Source of the DNA: Sulfuriferula thiophila
GTDB lineage: Bacteria; Pseudomonadota; Gammaproteobacteria; Burkholderiales; Sulfuriferulaceae
Direction: 5' to 3'
Assembly: GCF_003864975.1 (NCBI RefSeq)
Contig: NZ_BHGL01000046.1
Coordinates: 124,001-188,000 of the forward strand
DNA length: 64,000 nucleotides
Position 1 is the stretch's first letter, and each line of letters begins with the position of its first letter. Shown here one piece after another: positions 19,881 through 30,089 of this stretch. The notes below the pieces were generated by a model. The model was not told where the DNA came from, searched no databases, and saw only the letters and a program-made list of their open reading frames with translations. A program made the position numbers and the translations under genes.

Positions 19881-20777
19881 TTACACCGCGACACTCACTT
19901 TGGCCAGCAAATGATGGCTTTGCGCAGGCGCAACGGTAATGGTATCCGTAGCGGCATTGCAGGTTTCCACACACAGCATTTCCTGATACTCACCAGCCGC
20001 CATATCTGCGAATCCCCTTTCTTTCTCTATCCATGGGTTCCATACCACGGTAGAGTCGCTACCTGCTTTAGCCACATAAATTTTGCGATTCAAGCCATTG
20101 TCACTGATCACACATTCAGCTTTCGTATCAAGATAGACGCGATCGGTTTCACCGGTAAACGTCACAGCACCGTGCTGAGTACTTTGCCCGAAACCTGTTA
20201 CCTTATCCAGATAGGGTGTGTTATCCAATCCCGACACTTCGGTTTGATTAATATCTCCCGTACGGAAATAGGTATGCAGGGCATCCGTGATAGTGAATGG
20301 CGCATCCCCGGTATTGCGGGTCACCAATTCCATGGTCAGAGTTTTGCCGGCCATCACAATCAACTCCAGATCAAAAGCGTGATTCCATAAAGCACGCGTC
20401 TCTGCGTCATCAACTATGCCCAGCTTGACGAATACGCCCTGGTCATTTTGACCGGTTTCACGAACCTGCCACATGCGGGTACGCACGAAACCATGCGCAG
20501 GCTTGCCTGCATCACCCGCACCGAACCAGGGCCAGCACACTGGGACACCGCCACGTACGCCCTTACCTGCCTGATACACGGCAGCACGGCTGACCCATAA
20601 CACCGGTTGTTGTCCGGCTGGCTGCCACTCCAGCACTTGCGCGCCCTGCACGGCAATACGGGCACTGGCATCAGCACCTGTAATTTCAATCACCGGCATG
20701 CCAGGGGCAGCGTCGACAAAACGTAATACATTCGGAATCGCAAACTGCTGATTAAGGGTTTCAATGCTTACGGACAT
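19881..20777 (-). CDS. D-hexose-6-phosphate mutarotase (YeaD-like aldose epimerase family)
   Basis: A 298-residue galactose-mutarotase-fold protein. Landmarks are QVLEWQPAGQQPVLWVS near residue 46, GKGVRGGVPVCWPWFG near 70, HGFVRTRMW near 95, and ALHTYFRTGDI near 165; these fit the YeaD subfamily that interconverts anomers of glucose 6-phosphate. The catalytic His and Glu residues lie in HGFVRT and the C-terminal MLCVETCN segment. It is monocistronic, between tRNA-Arg and the Atm1-type exporter. Confidence 0.93.
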   Translation of the reverse strand: MSVSIETLNQQFAIPNVLRFVDAAPGMPVIEITGADASARIAVQGAQVLEWQPAGQQPVLWVSRAAVYQAGKGVRGGVPVCWPWFGAGDAGKPAHGFVRTRMWQVRETGQNDQGVFVKLGIVDDAETRALWNHAFDLELIVMAGKTLTMELVTRNTGDAPFTITDALHTYFRTGDINQTEVSGLDNTPYLDKVTGFGQSTQHGAVTFTGETDRVYLDTKAECVISDNGLNRKIYVAKAGSDSTVVWNPWIEKERGFADMAAGEYQEMLCVETCNAATDTITVAPAQSHHLLAKVSVAV

Positions 20778-20837
20778 ACGTTACTCCTGTTAATTAAGAT
20801 GGTTCGGGAAAAAGTAAAATCGGGGAGATGACTGTTA

Positions 20838-22625
20838 TCAGGACTGCTCAGCTTCTTCCTGCTGCTGCATCGTCCATAGTTTGGCATAAACGCCATCCGC
20901 AGCAAGCAACTCACGATGACTGCCACGCTCCACTATCTTGCCATGCTCCATCACCAGTATCTGATCAGCATCGACGATGGTCGACAACCGGTGTGCAATG
21001 GTCAGCGTGGTATGAGTTTTGGCGATTTCTTTCAGCTCGGCCTGAATAATCTTTTCCGTCTGCGTATCCAGCGCCGAAGTTGCTTCATCCAGTATCAGGA
21101 TGGATGGATTCTTGAGTAGAGTACGCGCGATGGCAACGCGCTGCTTCTCACCGCCAGAAAGTTTCAGACCGCGCTCGCCCACTGTGGTATCCCAGGTATT
21201 GGGCAAGGATTCAATAAAATGCAGGATATGCGCAGCACGTGCCGCTTCGACGATTTCTTCACGGCTGGCAGTCGGGCGGCCATAGGCGATGTTGTAATAG
21301 ATGCTGTCATTGAACAGCACCGTATCCTGCGGCACGATACCAATCGCGGCACGCAAGCTTTGCTGGGTGACTTCACGCACGTCCTGATCATCGATAGTAA
21401 TGCGCCCGTCGTTTACCTCATAGAACCGGTACATTAACCGCGACAAGGTTGATTTTCCCGCACCGCTGGTACCCACCACTGCCACATTCTGCCCCGCGGG
21501 AATGGTGAAGCTGACGCCTTGCAAGATGATGCGGTTACTGTCATAGCCGAAGCGTACATTATCAAAAACCACTGTGCCGCCCTTGATCTGTAGCTGCCTG
21601 GCATCAGGCGCATCGGCCACTTCACGATTGACGTGCAGCAGCTTGAACAAACGCTCAATATCCGTCAATGACTGCTTGATTTCACGATACATGACCCCCA
21701 GAAAATTCAAGGGGATGAACATCTGGATCAGGAATGCATTAATCATCACCAGATCGCCTACTGTAAGCTGCCCTCCCACTACGCCAGCCGAAGCGCGCAT
21801 CAGCATGATGGTTACGCCGATCGCAATAATCGCTGCCTGTGCCGCATTCAGCATGCCCAGCGAGGTCTGATTCTTGACGGCAGCCACTTCCCAGTTCTGC
21901 AAACTGGCATCGTAACGGCTGGCTTCGAATTCCTCATTGCCGAAATATTTCACCGTTTCATAATTCAACAGGCTGTCTATCGCTTTGCTATTGGCTTGCG
22001 AATCCATCTCATTCATCTGTCGGCGCAGCTTGGTGCGCCATTCAGTAATGCTGATCGTCAACGCAATATAAATAACCAGCACCGTCAGCGTGATCGCGGC
22101 ATAGACCCAATCAAACTTGGCGAACAATATCCCCGCCACCAGACTGATTTCAATCAGGGTCGGCAACACCGAAAACAGACTTAAATGAATCAGCGAGGAA
22201 ATCCCACGTGCGCCGCGCTCGATATCCCGTGACACGCCGCCAGTTTGCCGTTCCAGATGAAAGCGCAACGACAGACTGTGCAAATGTTTGAACACCTCCA
22301 GCCCCACCCGCCGGATCGCCCGCTGGGTGACTTTGGCAAATACGATGTCACGCATGTCGGAAAATACCGTACTCGCCAGACGTAACGCGCCATAGCCGAA
22401 CAACAACGCCACTGGCACAGTCAATAGCGCTCGTGGCTGATTGAGATTATCGACTATATGTTTTAAGACAATGGGTATGGAGACAACCGCCAGTTTGGCG
22501 CCAATCAGAAAACTCAGCGCGATAAAAACACGCCACTTGTATTCCCATAAATATGGCAACAGCAACCGTACAGTACGCCAATCAGCCGTACCCGGCTGGC
22601 CACCATCAGAACCAAAACGACGCAT
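20838..22625 (-). CDS. Atm1/HMT1-type ABC exporter (half-transporter)
   Basis: The 595-residue homodimeric exporter has an N-terminal six-helix membrane domain (about 30-320) and an ATPase domain with Walker A VGTSGAGKST near 390, signature LSGGEKQRVAI near 490, and Walker B ILILDEATSALD. The long cytosolic opening and the NYETVKYFGNEEFE segment identify the Atm1 group, which exports glutathione-linked sulfur or metal species and is tied to Fe-S or heavy-metal handling. Gene order with MltF is not functionally telling. Confidence 0.93.
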   Translation of the reverse strand: MRRFGSDGGQPGTADWRTVRLLLPYLWEYKWRVFIALSFLIGAKLAVVSIPIVLKHIVDNLNQPRALLTVPVALLFGYGALRLASTVFSDMRDIVFAKVTQRAIRRVGLEVFKHLHSLSLRFHLERQTGGVSRDIERGARGISSLIHLSLFSVLPTLIEISLVAGILFAKFDWVYAAITLTVLVIYIALTISITEWRTKLRRQMNEMDSQANSKAIDSLLNYETVKYFGNEEFEASRYDASLQNWEVAAVKNQTSLGMLNAAQAAIIAIGVTIMLMRASAGVVGGQLTVGDLVMINAFLIQMFIPLNFLGVMYREIKQSLTDIERLFKLLHVNREVADAPDARQLQIKGGTVVFDNVRFGYDSNRIILQGVSFTIPAGQNVAVVGTSGAGKSTLSRLMYRFYEVNDGRITIDDQDVREVTQQSLRAAIGIVPQDTVLFNDSIYYNIAYGRPTASREEIVEAARAAHILHFIESLPNTWDTTVGERGLKLSGGEKQRVAIARTLLKNPSILILDEATSALDTQTEKIIQAELKEIAKTHTTLTIAHRLSTIVDADQILVMEHGKIVERGSHRELLAADGVYAKLWTMQQQEEAEQS

Positions 22626-22701
22626 AATTACCCGATTAAAGAATTTCAGAACTAAACACTAAGTGACAACAAATACTTATTGCACGCGATTAAAATGAGG
22701 G

Positions 22702-24087
22702 TTAATCATTCTTGGACATAAGCAAAGGTTTGTATGGTTTCTCATACTTCACCAGAATATCGTAATAAGTACGAATATTTTCCACGAAAATCACGGCTTC
22801 TCCACCACGGCAAAAGCCATGTTTGACAGTGGCATTATGGACAGAACTGCCAAGCAAGGGCATAGTCTGCTTGATATCGCACCAGGCCGAAGGATTAAGT
22901 TTACGCCGTTGAGCCAAAATACGCGCATCTTCCAGATGGCCTTGCCCTTGATTATAAGCCGCCAGAGCCATCCAGGTACGGTCCGGCTCTTCAATTTTCA
23001 ATGACATCTGATCCACCAGCAACGCAAGGTATCTTGCACCGCCCAATATGCTCTGTCGCGCGTTTAAGCGATCGTCTACACCCATCCTGTCGGCGGTATC
23101 TGACGTCATCATCATTAAACCACGCACACCTGTCGGCGACGTCGCAAATGGATCCCAGTGCGATTCCTGATAGCCGATTGCTGCGAGTAAGCGCCAATCA
23201 ATCCCGGTAATTGACTGCCCTTCCTGAAAAAACTTGCGGAATTTAGGAAGCACGCTCTGCATCTTATCCAGAAAACCGGCAACATCTGCGCCTTCTAATC
23301 TATCGGCATGTCCGTAATAACGATCGACTATCTGCTTCAACGTTCCATCACGATGGATTTTTTGAAAAAATTGCTGGGTCTGTTTCAGCAACAGCGGATC
23401 CGATATTTTCGGAAACGCCCATGCCAATTGATCCGATTGCGGCACTTCAAAAGCCGCATCAAGATTAGTATAAAATTTACGCGCAATATCAAACTCGTTG
23501 GAATCAACCAGAACCGCATCAACTTCACCCCGAGACAATCGATCCAGCGACTCTTCATCCCACTTGGCCTGCATCTCCTGCCACTTCAGGCCCGGTACAT
23601 TTCTCGCAGCTTTGCGTAGGGTTTCCACATGGCTGGTTCCCGCCACCACTTCCACCCGCAAACCTTTTAAGTCACTAAAATTCCGAGGTTTAACCCCATC
23701 CGTATTATAGATAACCTGCTGATTTACAGTTAAATAAGGTGGCCCAAACTGTAGTGTGGTTTTACGTGAATCCAGCGCACTGATACCCGCTGCTGCAAAA
23801 TGCGCCTGATGTTGCGACAGCAACGTAAACATTTCATTCAGGTTAGCCGTTTCGACAAAACGAACTTTGTAACCATACTCCTGAGCGAATAAGGTCACCA
23901 GGTCATATTCAAAACCACTCGGTTTACCATCCGCACCTTCGTAATAGGTGGTCGGCCCGTTATGTGTCAACACTACCAATTCGCCGGATTTCGCTGGCGC
24001 AGCGATCGGATGTGGCACGACGGGTGGCAGATTTGGCATATCACACCCTGCCAGAATCAGCGTAAATAAGAATAATAAAATTCGCAT
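22702..24087 (-). CDS. mltF: membrane-bound lytic murein transglycosylase F
   Basis: A 461-residue lipoprotein (lipobox LAGC, Cys 15) with a solute-binding-protein-3 domain at about 34-270 followed by an SLT lytic transglycosylase domain. The catalytic Glu is in AAIGYQESHWDPFA near 312 and the PTGVRGLMMMT motif follows. It cleaves peptidoglycan glycan strands on the inner face of the outer membrane. Its start is about 90 bases from the tRNA-Ser gene on the opposite strand. Confidence 0.95.
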   Translation of the reverse strand: MRILLFLFTLILAGCDMPNLPPVVPHPIAAPAKSGELVVLTHNGPTTYYEGADGKPSGFEYDLVTLFAQEYGYKVRFVETANLNEMFTLLSQHQAHFAAAGISALDSRKTTLQFGPPYLTVNQQVIYNTDGVKPRNFSDLKGLRVEVVAGTSHVETLRKAARNVPGLKWQEMQAKWDEESLDRLSRGEVDAVLVDSNEFDIARKFYTNLDAAFEVPQSDQLAWAFPKISDPLLLKQTQQFFQKIHRDGTLKQIVDRYYGHADRLEGADVAGFLDKMQSVLPKFRKFFQEGQSITGIDWRLLAAIGYQESHWDPFATSPTGVRGLMMMTSDTADRMGVDDRLNARQSILGGARYLALLVDQMSLKIEEPDRTWMALAAYNQGQGHLEDARILAQRRKLNPSAWCDIKQTMPLLGSSVHNATVKHGFCRGGEAVIFVENIRTYYDILVKYEKPYKPLLMSKND

Positions 24088-24176
24088 AAACGTCAGTCTC
24101 GCTGAGTTTCGCTGAATTGTCTAGCGCGCTAAAGCGCTTCTAATTTTCACTGGATGACGATACAATGGCGGGCTAC

Positions 24177-24267
24177 GGAGAGGTGGCAGAGTGGCCGAAT
24201 GCGCCTGACTCGAAATCAGGTATACGGTAATCCCGTATCGTGGGTTCAAATCCCACCCTCTCCACCA
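24177..24267 (+). tRNA. tRNA-Ser(CGA)
   Basis: A 91-nt class II tRNA with encoded CCA. Acceptor GGAGAGG/CCTCTCC, anticodon loop CTCGAAA giving anticodon CGA, long variable arm TACGGTAATCCCGTA and T-arm GTGGGTTCAAATCCCAC. TACAAT at 24161-24166 is a plausible -10. Confidence 0.96.
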
Positions 24268-24396
24268 GCTATATTCTTCGCAGTTCCTGCCTATCCTCAA
24301 GCTTCATACACTACCTAATATTTGCAATGACCTATACGATGTGTCAGTCTTCTGTGCGAAGCTTGCACACAGTTTAATGATAAGCGCGACCCTATT

Positions 24397-24879
24397 ATGA
24401 AATTTGAACATTTCATTGAAATCAATAACCTTGCGAATCACCTGATCCCGCCGCTTTCCATGGAACACCTGTGGCAAGGGTTGATTTTGCGTGCCAAATC
24501 ACCGCAGTTATTCATACCGCATCTGGATGAGTGTCATGTACTTGAAACCACAGAAAACACTGTGTCGCGCGTATCTCACTATGGCAAATTAGTCATACAC
24601 GACACAGTCACTTTCACCCCAATGCAGCATGTACACTACATGGTTCCACCACAGGGTGAAGTGCCAGCGTCCAGTTTGCAGATGACGATAGAGTCACCCC
24701 ATGACGGCATGCTGTTTGTGCGCTTTATTTATGATGACGAAAAAGGCGAAGCGGATAATGCCGCTGACAAAATGTACGATGATTTTCGCAAATCGGCTTA
24801 CCATGAAGCCGATATCGACACTATCCGCATTATTCGTGAACTGGCGCTCGAGGGACGATTTAATACCCCTTTGATTTAA
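24397..24879 (+). CDS. AtaL-like SRPBCC-fold protein (DUF1857 type)
   Basis: A 160-residue protein without signal peptide that looks like the START/SRPBCC-fold DUF1857 group, judged by the opening FIEINN, LWQGLILRAKSP near 28, and the closing acidic segment DDFRKSAYHEADIDTIRII. The fold binds hydrophobic ligands; no activity is established for this group. It overlaps the convergent FMN reductase gene by four bases at the stops. Confidence 0.75.
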   Translation: MKFEHFIEINNLANHLIPPLSMEHLWQGLILRAKSPQLFIPHLDECHVLETTENTVSRVSHYGKLVIHDTVTFTPMQHVHYMVPPQGEVPASSLQMTIESPHDGMLFVRFIYDDEKGEADNAADKMYDDFRKSAYHEADIDTIRIIRELALEGRFNTPLI

Positions 24880-25415
24880 GCAGCAGCAATCCGATTTCGT
24901 TCCACTACGAACCGCAGTATCTGCAGCGCGTTGCGTAACGTGAGAGCAGTTTCTGGATGCGTTGCTAACCCTTCCTCATCCAGATGGGTGCTCTGTACAG
25001 GCAGCGTAACCGACGCCTCTTCCACTATCAGAGCAGACATGACACTCAACGTTTCCTTGAGTGCTGCATATGCATGAACAGCACGTGGTGAGGCATTGAG
25101 CAGCGCAACTGGCTTGTTCACAAACGCTTCGCAACCCACCATCCAGTCCAGCGCATTTTTTATTACACCGGTCACCCCATGCGCATACTCCGGGCTGGCG
25201 ATCAAGACAGCGTCAGCCGCCAGCAATTGCGCGCGCAGATCCACCACATATGGCAGGTTCATGGCTTCCAGATCAGGATTGAACAGCGGCAGCTTTCCCA
25301 GTTCGGCATACAACTCAACCTGAATATCCGCAGGCGCCAGACGTGAGACAACACGCAGCAGCGCCGTATTATGCGAAGCTGCGCGCAAACTGCCGGATAT
25401 TGCCAATATTCTCAT
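24876..25415 (-). CDS. NADPH-dependent FMN reductase family protein
   Basis: A 179-residue flavodoxin-like quinone or FMN reductase. The FMN phosphate loop SGSLRAASHN is at residues 7-16, and SPEYAHGVTGVIKNALDWM near 77-95 is the conserved flavin-binding and dimer segment of this family (as in SsuE/ArsH/ChrR relatives). It is 12 bases upstream of nothing on its strand but 12 bases after the MBL lipoprotein, so the two are probably cotranscribed. Confidence 0.9.
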   Translation of the reverse strand: MRILAISGSLRAASHNTALLRVVSRLAPADIQVELYAELGKLPLFNPDLEAMNLPYVVDLRAQLLAADAVLIASPEYAHGVTGVIKNALDWMVGCEAFVNKPVALLNASPRAVHAYAALKETLSVMSALIVEEASVTLPVQSTHLDEEGLATHPETALTLRNALQILRFVVERNRIAAA

Positions 25416-25427
25416 ACCATCCGGCTG

Positions 25428-26297
25428 TTACTCATAATACTTGGGGGCATGCTTAATTTCCTGATTCTGCTCCAGATCATGCTGGATCCACAGTACGGCA
25501 TGATTGTCTTTCAAAAACTGGGCAACCTCATCCATGGTCTTCAGCGACTGCGCCTTGTCATAGTTGAAACCCGGCACGTATTTATGCTCCCAGTTTTCAG
25601 TGAAATGCACCAGATCACCTGACAGCAGAACATTGCCTGTCTTCGGCAGCTTCACAAACAGAGCCTGATGCCCCGGCGTGTGGCCTAACGTGCGCTTAAT
25701 GATCACCGTACCATCGCCGAACACGTCGTAATCACCCGTTAGCTGCTTAACAGGGTTGGCGTGCAGCGTAGGGTAATTTTCCGGACTGAAACCATACTTA
25801 CCCGGCTCCGGACCAAAGGCCGCAGCATACTCTTCCTGCTGCATGAGCAAAGTTGCTTTGGGGAACAAGTTCACATTGCCAATATGATCGCTGTGCATGT
25901 GGGAAATACCCAGATAGTTGATCGTATCTGGCGCATAACCAATTTCCTGCAGCTGCGAAGCCAGCGTTCTGGTGACATGCATCGTGAACAGGTTATAGAC
26001 AGTTTTACCTTCTGGAATGTTGATGAGCGCATCCGGCAAACCCGTATCCCACATCAGCGTTCCTTTAGGATGGACGATGAGATAACACGAGTCCGTTAAC
26101 CGCTTATGCTCCCCTTTACCGATGCCGGGGTGGAAAACAGAGATATCAGCGACGTCTATCGTGCCGCAGTTAAAGACATACAGCCGCAGATTTTGTGCTG
26201 CTTTCGGCGTAACAGGTGGCGCAGAAACACATCCGGTCAGTGCCAAAATCAATATACCCGCAAAAAATACGCGCACTAAATTAACCAGTTTATACAT
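25428..26297 (-). CDS. metallo-beta-lactamase-fold lipoprotein (AHL lactonase family-like)
   Basis: The start at 26297 follows GGGGGTGAT, a strong ribosome-binding site, and gives a lipoprotein signal with lipobox LTGC (Cys about 22). The MBL domain carries HMHSDH near residue 131, HTPGH near 204, and SGD with H in the later ligand position, so the binuclear zinc site is complete. Its overall pattern fits the N-acyl homoserine lactonase family, but an envelope-anchored enzyme could act on other lactones or esters. It is followed by the FMN reductase gene. Confidence 0.88.
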   Translation of the reverse strand: MYKLVNLVRVFFAGILILALTGCVSAPPVTPKAAQNLRLYVFNCGTIDVADISVFHPGIGKGEHKRLTDSCYLIVHPKGTLMWDTGLPDALINIPEGKTVYNLFTMHVTRTLASQLQEIGYAPDTINYLGISHMHSDHIGNVNLFPKATLLMQQEEYAAAFGPEPGKYGFSPENYPTLHANPVKQLTGDYDVFGDGTVIIKRTLGHTPGHQALFVKLPKTGNVLLSGDLVHFTENWEHKYVPGFNYDKAQSLKTMDEVAQFLKDNHAVLWIQHDLEQNQEIKHAPKYYE

Positions 26298-26397
26298 ATC
26301 ATCACCCCCGCTTAGAATATAAAAACCTGTCATTTTCAAACGATAACACGAATATTTGTCCTGCAAATGACAGTTGAATCCGCTCCGTCGATACCTG

Positions 26398-29300
26398 TTA
26401 AACATGATGGATTTCACTGCGGACCAGCAGATAATCCAGCCAGATATTGGTTAACTTCTCCGCCATGGAGTTTTGCGCCAGACGTGCGTCAAGATTATCC
26501 ATGTCCACCCATTGCAATGGCTGATCCTGCCCGGCACAGGAGAATACGGCACGCGTACGCAAGCCTGTGGCCGGATCGATCTGCCACTGCAAACATTGTG
26601 CGCATACGCCTTGCAGCATGCACTGCATAGGGCTGGGCACAGAACAGATGGCAACAACATCGCTGCGAAACTTGTCACGCAAATCATGCTGCATCGCATC
26701 TTGCATCATCCGCAGCAAATGCCGGGTGCCGATCACCAGTACCCGATCTACACTGGATAACGGGATTGTCGCACTGTGATCTTCTCGCTCAAGCTCACCT
26801 TCAGCGTAACGCCGCAGCATGGTCATATAGTCGCCAGTCAGGCTGCTATCCTGCGGTCGTCGGGCAGGTATCGGCGAGCCGCTCGCAGTACACCAGATCA
26901 CTGCATCCGCAGCCGCCTCCAGCCGGTCCTGCTGATACACCTCATCGGCTGTACGAAAGCCGGCGAAATACAGCACCCGATTGCCACGCGCACGCAGTGC
27001 CGGGCCTAGCATGCCCATCACTGCCGCACCACGCCGGCCAGCTGTGACTAATATAGTCTGATTTTCAGGCAATTCAGTGGCTTTTCCGGTCGGCCCCATC
27101 AGTACCACTGGCGTATTCACTGGCAACGACGCGCACAGACGCGAACTCGCCCCCGCTTCCAGTATCATCAGCGAAATCAGGCCCGTATCGACTTCGACCC
27201 TGGCGCCGGTTAATGCCATGCCTTCAGTTTGCAGGCGCGTCCCCTCCACCAGCGGACTCAAGCTTTCAAAATTCTGCAATCGATAAAACTGTCCCGGATG
27301 GAAATTACGCGCAGCCATTGGTGCCCGTATACTCACTTCTATCACGCTGGGACTGTGGCGCCGCACATCGACTACGCGTGGCTGCAGTATATCCGCCATG
27401 CGCTCACGAAATGCAGGGTAATCATCCGCAACTGGCGCGGTCAGTGGTTGCAGCGCAGCCATGATCTGGGGATATGTTCGCATGCTCGAAGCGATAGCCT
27501 TAACCACGCTGCCGTGAAAGACTGGATGAGTATCACCGATGAAAGTTACCCGGTGATCGTTGTTATCGTAAGCGGTAAATGGGCCGGTATTTTCGGATTT
27601 ATGGTGCTGCGCAACGTTCACCGCGTGCAGACCCTCCGGGCTATTCATGTGCGGCATGAAATGCTCGCCCTGCATGACAAAGGTGCCGGGATGCTCACGC
27701 TCGTAGATCGTATTCGGCGCTGCACCCGCAGCCGTAAAAATGGCACGGGCAGGCAAACTGACTGTTTCACCGCTATCTTCCCATTTACCATCCCCACTCA
27801 GCTGGTAACGCTGACACGTCAGCGATACCACATAAGCAAACCGATCCAGATCAGCCTTTAGTGGCTGCATGCCCTCGGCATAATAAATCCCCTCCTCGAG
27901 CGCCTTGCGCACCTCTTCATGGTTACGCAGATAGGCTGGGGATTCATTCATACTGCGCCGATAGATCACGGTCACGCCACCCCAGGCGTGGAGCAGCGGG
28001 ATAAAGTTTGGCTGCTCATTGACGCTGGCAGCACGGGCTCGTTCAGCACGCACCGTTTTCCCATGCGCCAGAAACTCTTCCAGAATGCCGATAGACTCTT
28101 CATCCAGCTGCTCCCGCACCCTGGCCTCACCCAGCGTATTTGCCAACCGCTCATAGCGCAGCAGGGTTTTCTCTACCTGAGCGATGTAATAAGCCTGCAC
28201 CTCGGTGGCGGTATCAAGCGCCGTCAGGCCGCCACCGATAACAACAGCAGGCAAACGCACTTGCAGGTTAGCCAGGCTACTGGCCTTGGCCGCACCGGTC
28301 AGTTGCAACGCCATCAGAAAATCGTTAGCCTGACGCATGCCGCGAGCCAGGCTATTTTCAATCGCCACCACGCGCGGCAGTCCGGCACCGGTCGCGATAC
28401 TGACATGATCAAAGCCCAGCTCCCATGCATCTTCCAGGGTGACCGTGCCACCGAGACGTACACCGCCGAATACCTGAAACAGCTTGCGCCGTGCCAGACT
28501 GAGGTAGATCAGCTTGAGGAAATTTTTATCCCAGCGCACCGTAATGCCATATTCAGCCACACCGCCAAACCCGGCCATGATGCGGGTGTCGAGCTGTTCT
28601 TCCAGTGCGGCATAATCATGCACTGCGCCATGCAGCAACGCATCCGGCAGCGGCTCGATTTTCAACCCGTCGATACCCACCACTGCACAGCCTTCCATAG
28701 TCAGATGATGCGCCATGGTGAACCCAGCCGGCCCCATACCAGCGATGAGTATCTTTTTACCGTTATAGTCCTCAGGCAAATATTGCCGGGCGCGCAACGG
28801 ATTCCAGCGAGTCAGCAGATCATATAGCTCCACGCCCCACGGCAGATGCAATACATCGGTCAAAACCCGCGTCTCGATCTGCGGAATATCTACCGGCTCC
28901 TGTTTTTGGTAAATACAGGCTTTCATGCAATCGTTGCAGATACGATGACCAGTCGCCGGTATCATCGGGTTATCCACCATCGCCATAGCCAGCGCGGCGA
29001 TATTGAGGCCATCGCGCTTCAGCGCATGCATCTCGGAGATCTTCTCCTCCAGCGGGCATCCGGTCAGCAGCACACCCAGCGGATTGATCTTGAAGCCACG
29101 ATCAGGCTCGCCCTTCTTCTCCGGAAAGCCCTTCGAACAGAAATCGCCATCGTGCTCATGGCAATAAATGCAGTAATTCACCTCGCCCTGTGCTTCACGC
29201 GACGACATGCGCTGATCGGTTAATTTAAAGCCATCCCTGGGCCGCAATGTTTCCGGCAGAGCCTCTACACCTACCGCATGATCAGCAATCCGCGGCTGAA

Positions 29301-29919
29301 AATTCACCAGATGCTGATAATCCACTCCCTGCGGCAGCTTGAAACTGGTCCAATTCATGACCGCCGCGCGGCCTTGGGCATCAGTCAGTGCCAATATGCA
29401 CCATTGCGTGAGTTTTTCGATGGATGCAGCGTTGCCGGTTTCATCATCCAGCAAGGCGAGTGCGAAAAGCGCCACCGCAAATTCACGGTCGCCATCAGGT
29501 ATAGATTGCACAACTGTATCCAGCCAGGCATCGAGCTCGGCAAAAGTTGCAGTAACGTCTTTCACCAACAGGCGTTTACGTGCCCGCCTTTGCACATATA
29601 GTTTTTTGAATTTCAGCACCGCATCATGAGATCGAACCTGCGCGCGTAACGTAGCGACGGCTTGCTGAATATTAAACAGCTCCGATAAAAACGTCTCAAA
29701 GAGTGGCGCGCACGCCAATAGCAACTCGCTCGTGTGTATTGCCGATAAACTCTCAGCGGCCTGCCGATAATTCAATAAGCGCGCATGCAAATCAGTGTCA
29801 TGCGCATAGACTCTGACTAAGAATTCATTATCGAGCCGCAGTAAGCCTTCTCGTGTAAACAGATCAGCAAACACGAACCCCGGCAATGCAAAAGATGGGA
29901 AACTGGGAGATGTATTCAT
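26398..29919 (-). CDS. giant multi-domain FAD/Fe-S pyridine-nucleotide oxidoreductase
   Basis: The 1173-residue cytosolic protein starts at ATG 29917-29919 behind AGGAAATG. An N-terminal helical region of about 220 residues with no recognised motif is followed by a cysteine-rich segment (C-x2-C, GCPL, CNDCMKACIY) near 250-350 like the Fe-S domain of GltD/DPYD. Then comes a Rossmann GMGPAGF near 410, an FAD/NAD domain with VVIGGGLTALDTA near 560, and finally a PyrK-like flavin reductase module: FHPGQFYRL, TAGRRGAAVM, and a terminal C-x5-C-x2-C-x16-C [2Fe-2S] motif. It resembles a fusion of GltD-like and PyrK-like electron-transfer units. It is divergent from the MarR operon. Confidence 0.82.
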   Translation of the reverse strand: MNTSPSFPSFALPGFVFADLFTREGLLRLDNEFLVRVYAHDTDLHARLLNYRQAAESLSAIHTSELLLACAPLFETFLSELFNIQQAVATLRAQVRSHDAVLKFKKLYVQRRARKRLLVKDVTATFAELDAWLDTVVQSIPDGDREFAVALFALALLDDETGNAASIEKLTQWCILALTDAQGRAAVMNWTSFKLPQGVDYQHLVNFQPRIADHAVGVEALPETLRPRDGFKLTDQRMSSREAQGEVNYCIYCHEHDGDFCSKGFPEKKGEPDRGFKINPLGVLLTGCPLEEKISEMHALKRDGLNIAALAMAMVDNPMIPATGHRICNDCMKACIYQKQEPVDIPQIETRVLTDVLHLPWGVELYDLLTRWNPLRARQYLPEDYNGKKILIAGMGPAGFTMAHHLTMEGCAVVGIDGLKIEPLPDALLHGAVHDYAALEEQLDTRIMAGFGGVAEYGITVRWDKNFLKLIYLSLARRKLFQVFGGVRLGGTVTLEDAWELGFDHVSIATGAGLPRVVAIENSLARGMRQANDFLMALQLTGAAKASSLANLQVRLPAVVIGGGLTALDTATEVQAYYIAQVEKTLLRYERLANTLGEARVREQLDEESIGILEEFLAHGKTVRAERARAASVNEQPNFIPLLHAWGGVTVIYRRSMNESPAYLRNHEEVRKALEEGIYYAEGMQPLKADLDRFAYVVSLTCQRYQLSGDGKWEDSGETVSLPARAIFTAAGAAPNTIYEREHPGTFVMQGEHFMPHMNSPEGLHAVNVAQHHKSENTGPFTAYDNNDHRVTFIGDTHPVFHGSVVKAIASSMRTYPQIMAALQPLTAPVADDYPAFRERMADILQPRVVDVRRHSPSVIEVSIRAPMAARNFHPGQFYRLQNFESLSPLVEGTRLQTEGMALTGARVEVDTGLISLMILEAGASSRLCASLPVNTPVVLMGPTGKATELPENQTILVTAGRRGAAVMGMLGPALRARGNRVLYFAGFRTADEVYQQDRLEAAADAVIWCTASGSPIPARRPQDSSLTGDYMTMLRRYAEGELEREDHSATIPLSSVDRVLVIGTRHLLRMMQDAMQHDLRDKFRSDVVAICSVPSPMQCMLQGVCAQCLQWQIDPATGLRTRAVFSCAGQDQPLQWVDMDNLDARLAQNSMAEKLTNIWLDYLLVRSEIHHV

Positions 29920-30031
29920 TGTGACATTTCCTGGTAATGAAGGGCTTTTGACGCACTGAAATACTAGAGGCACGGTTGGTTAATCTTAGTTGATTTTGGT
30001 TACATCAGACTACGTATTTGATACTGACGCA

Positions 30032-30089
30032 ATCGACTGTTGATATATTTAATTTCATGCATTGACGCAAAGTAGTAACGCACGATACT
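30032..30089 (+). promoter_or_regulatory. MarR-type operator candidate and promoter of the efflux operon
   Basis: ATCGACTGTTGAT at 30032-30044 is a 13-bp imperfect palindrome (10 of 13 positions symmetric), the size of a MarR site. TTGACG (30062-30067) and GATACT (30084-30089) at 16-bp spacing make a plausible promoter for the marR gene. GACGCAA occurs twice (30025-30031, 30064-30070), a direct repeat in the divergent spacer. Confidence 0.5.

Noticed and set aside
25428-26417. Start of the MBL lipoprotein at 26417
   Set aside because: The extra 40 residues have no signal logic, whereas 26297 has GGGGGTGAT and an ideal lipoprotein signal.
27919-28827. A 302-codon plus-strand open frame, and a 210-codon one at 27229-27861
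   Set aside because: Both are exact antisense to the giant oxidoreductase, lack ribosome-binding sites and have shuffled-looking composition; they are shadows of a GC-biased coding strand.
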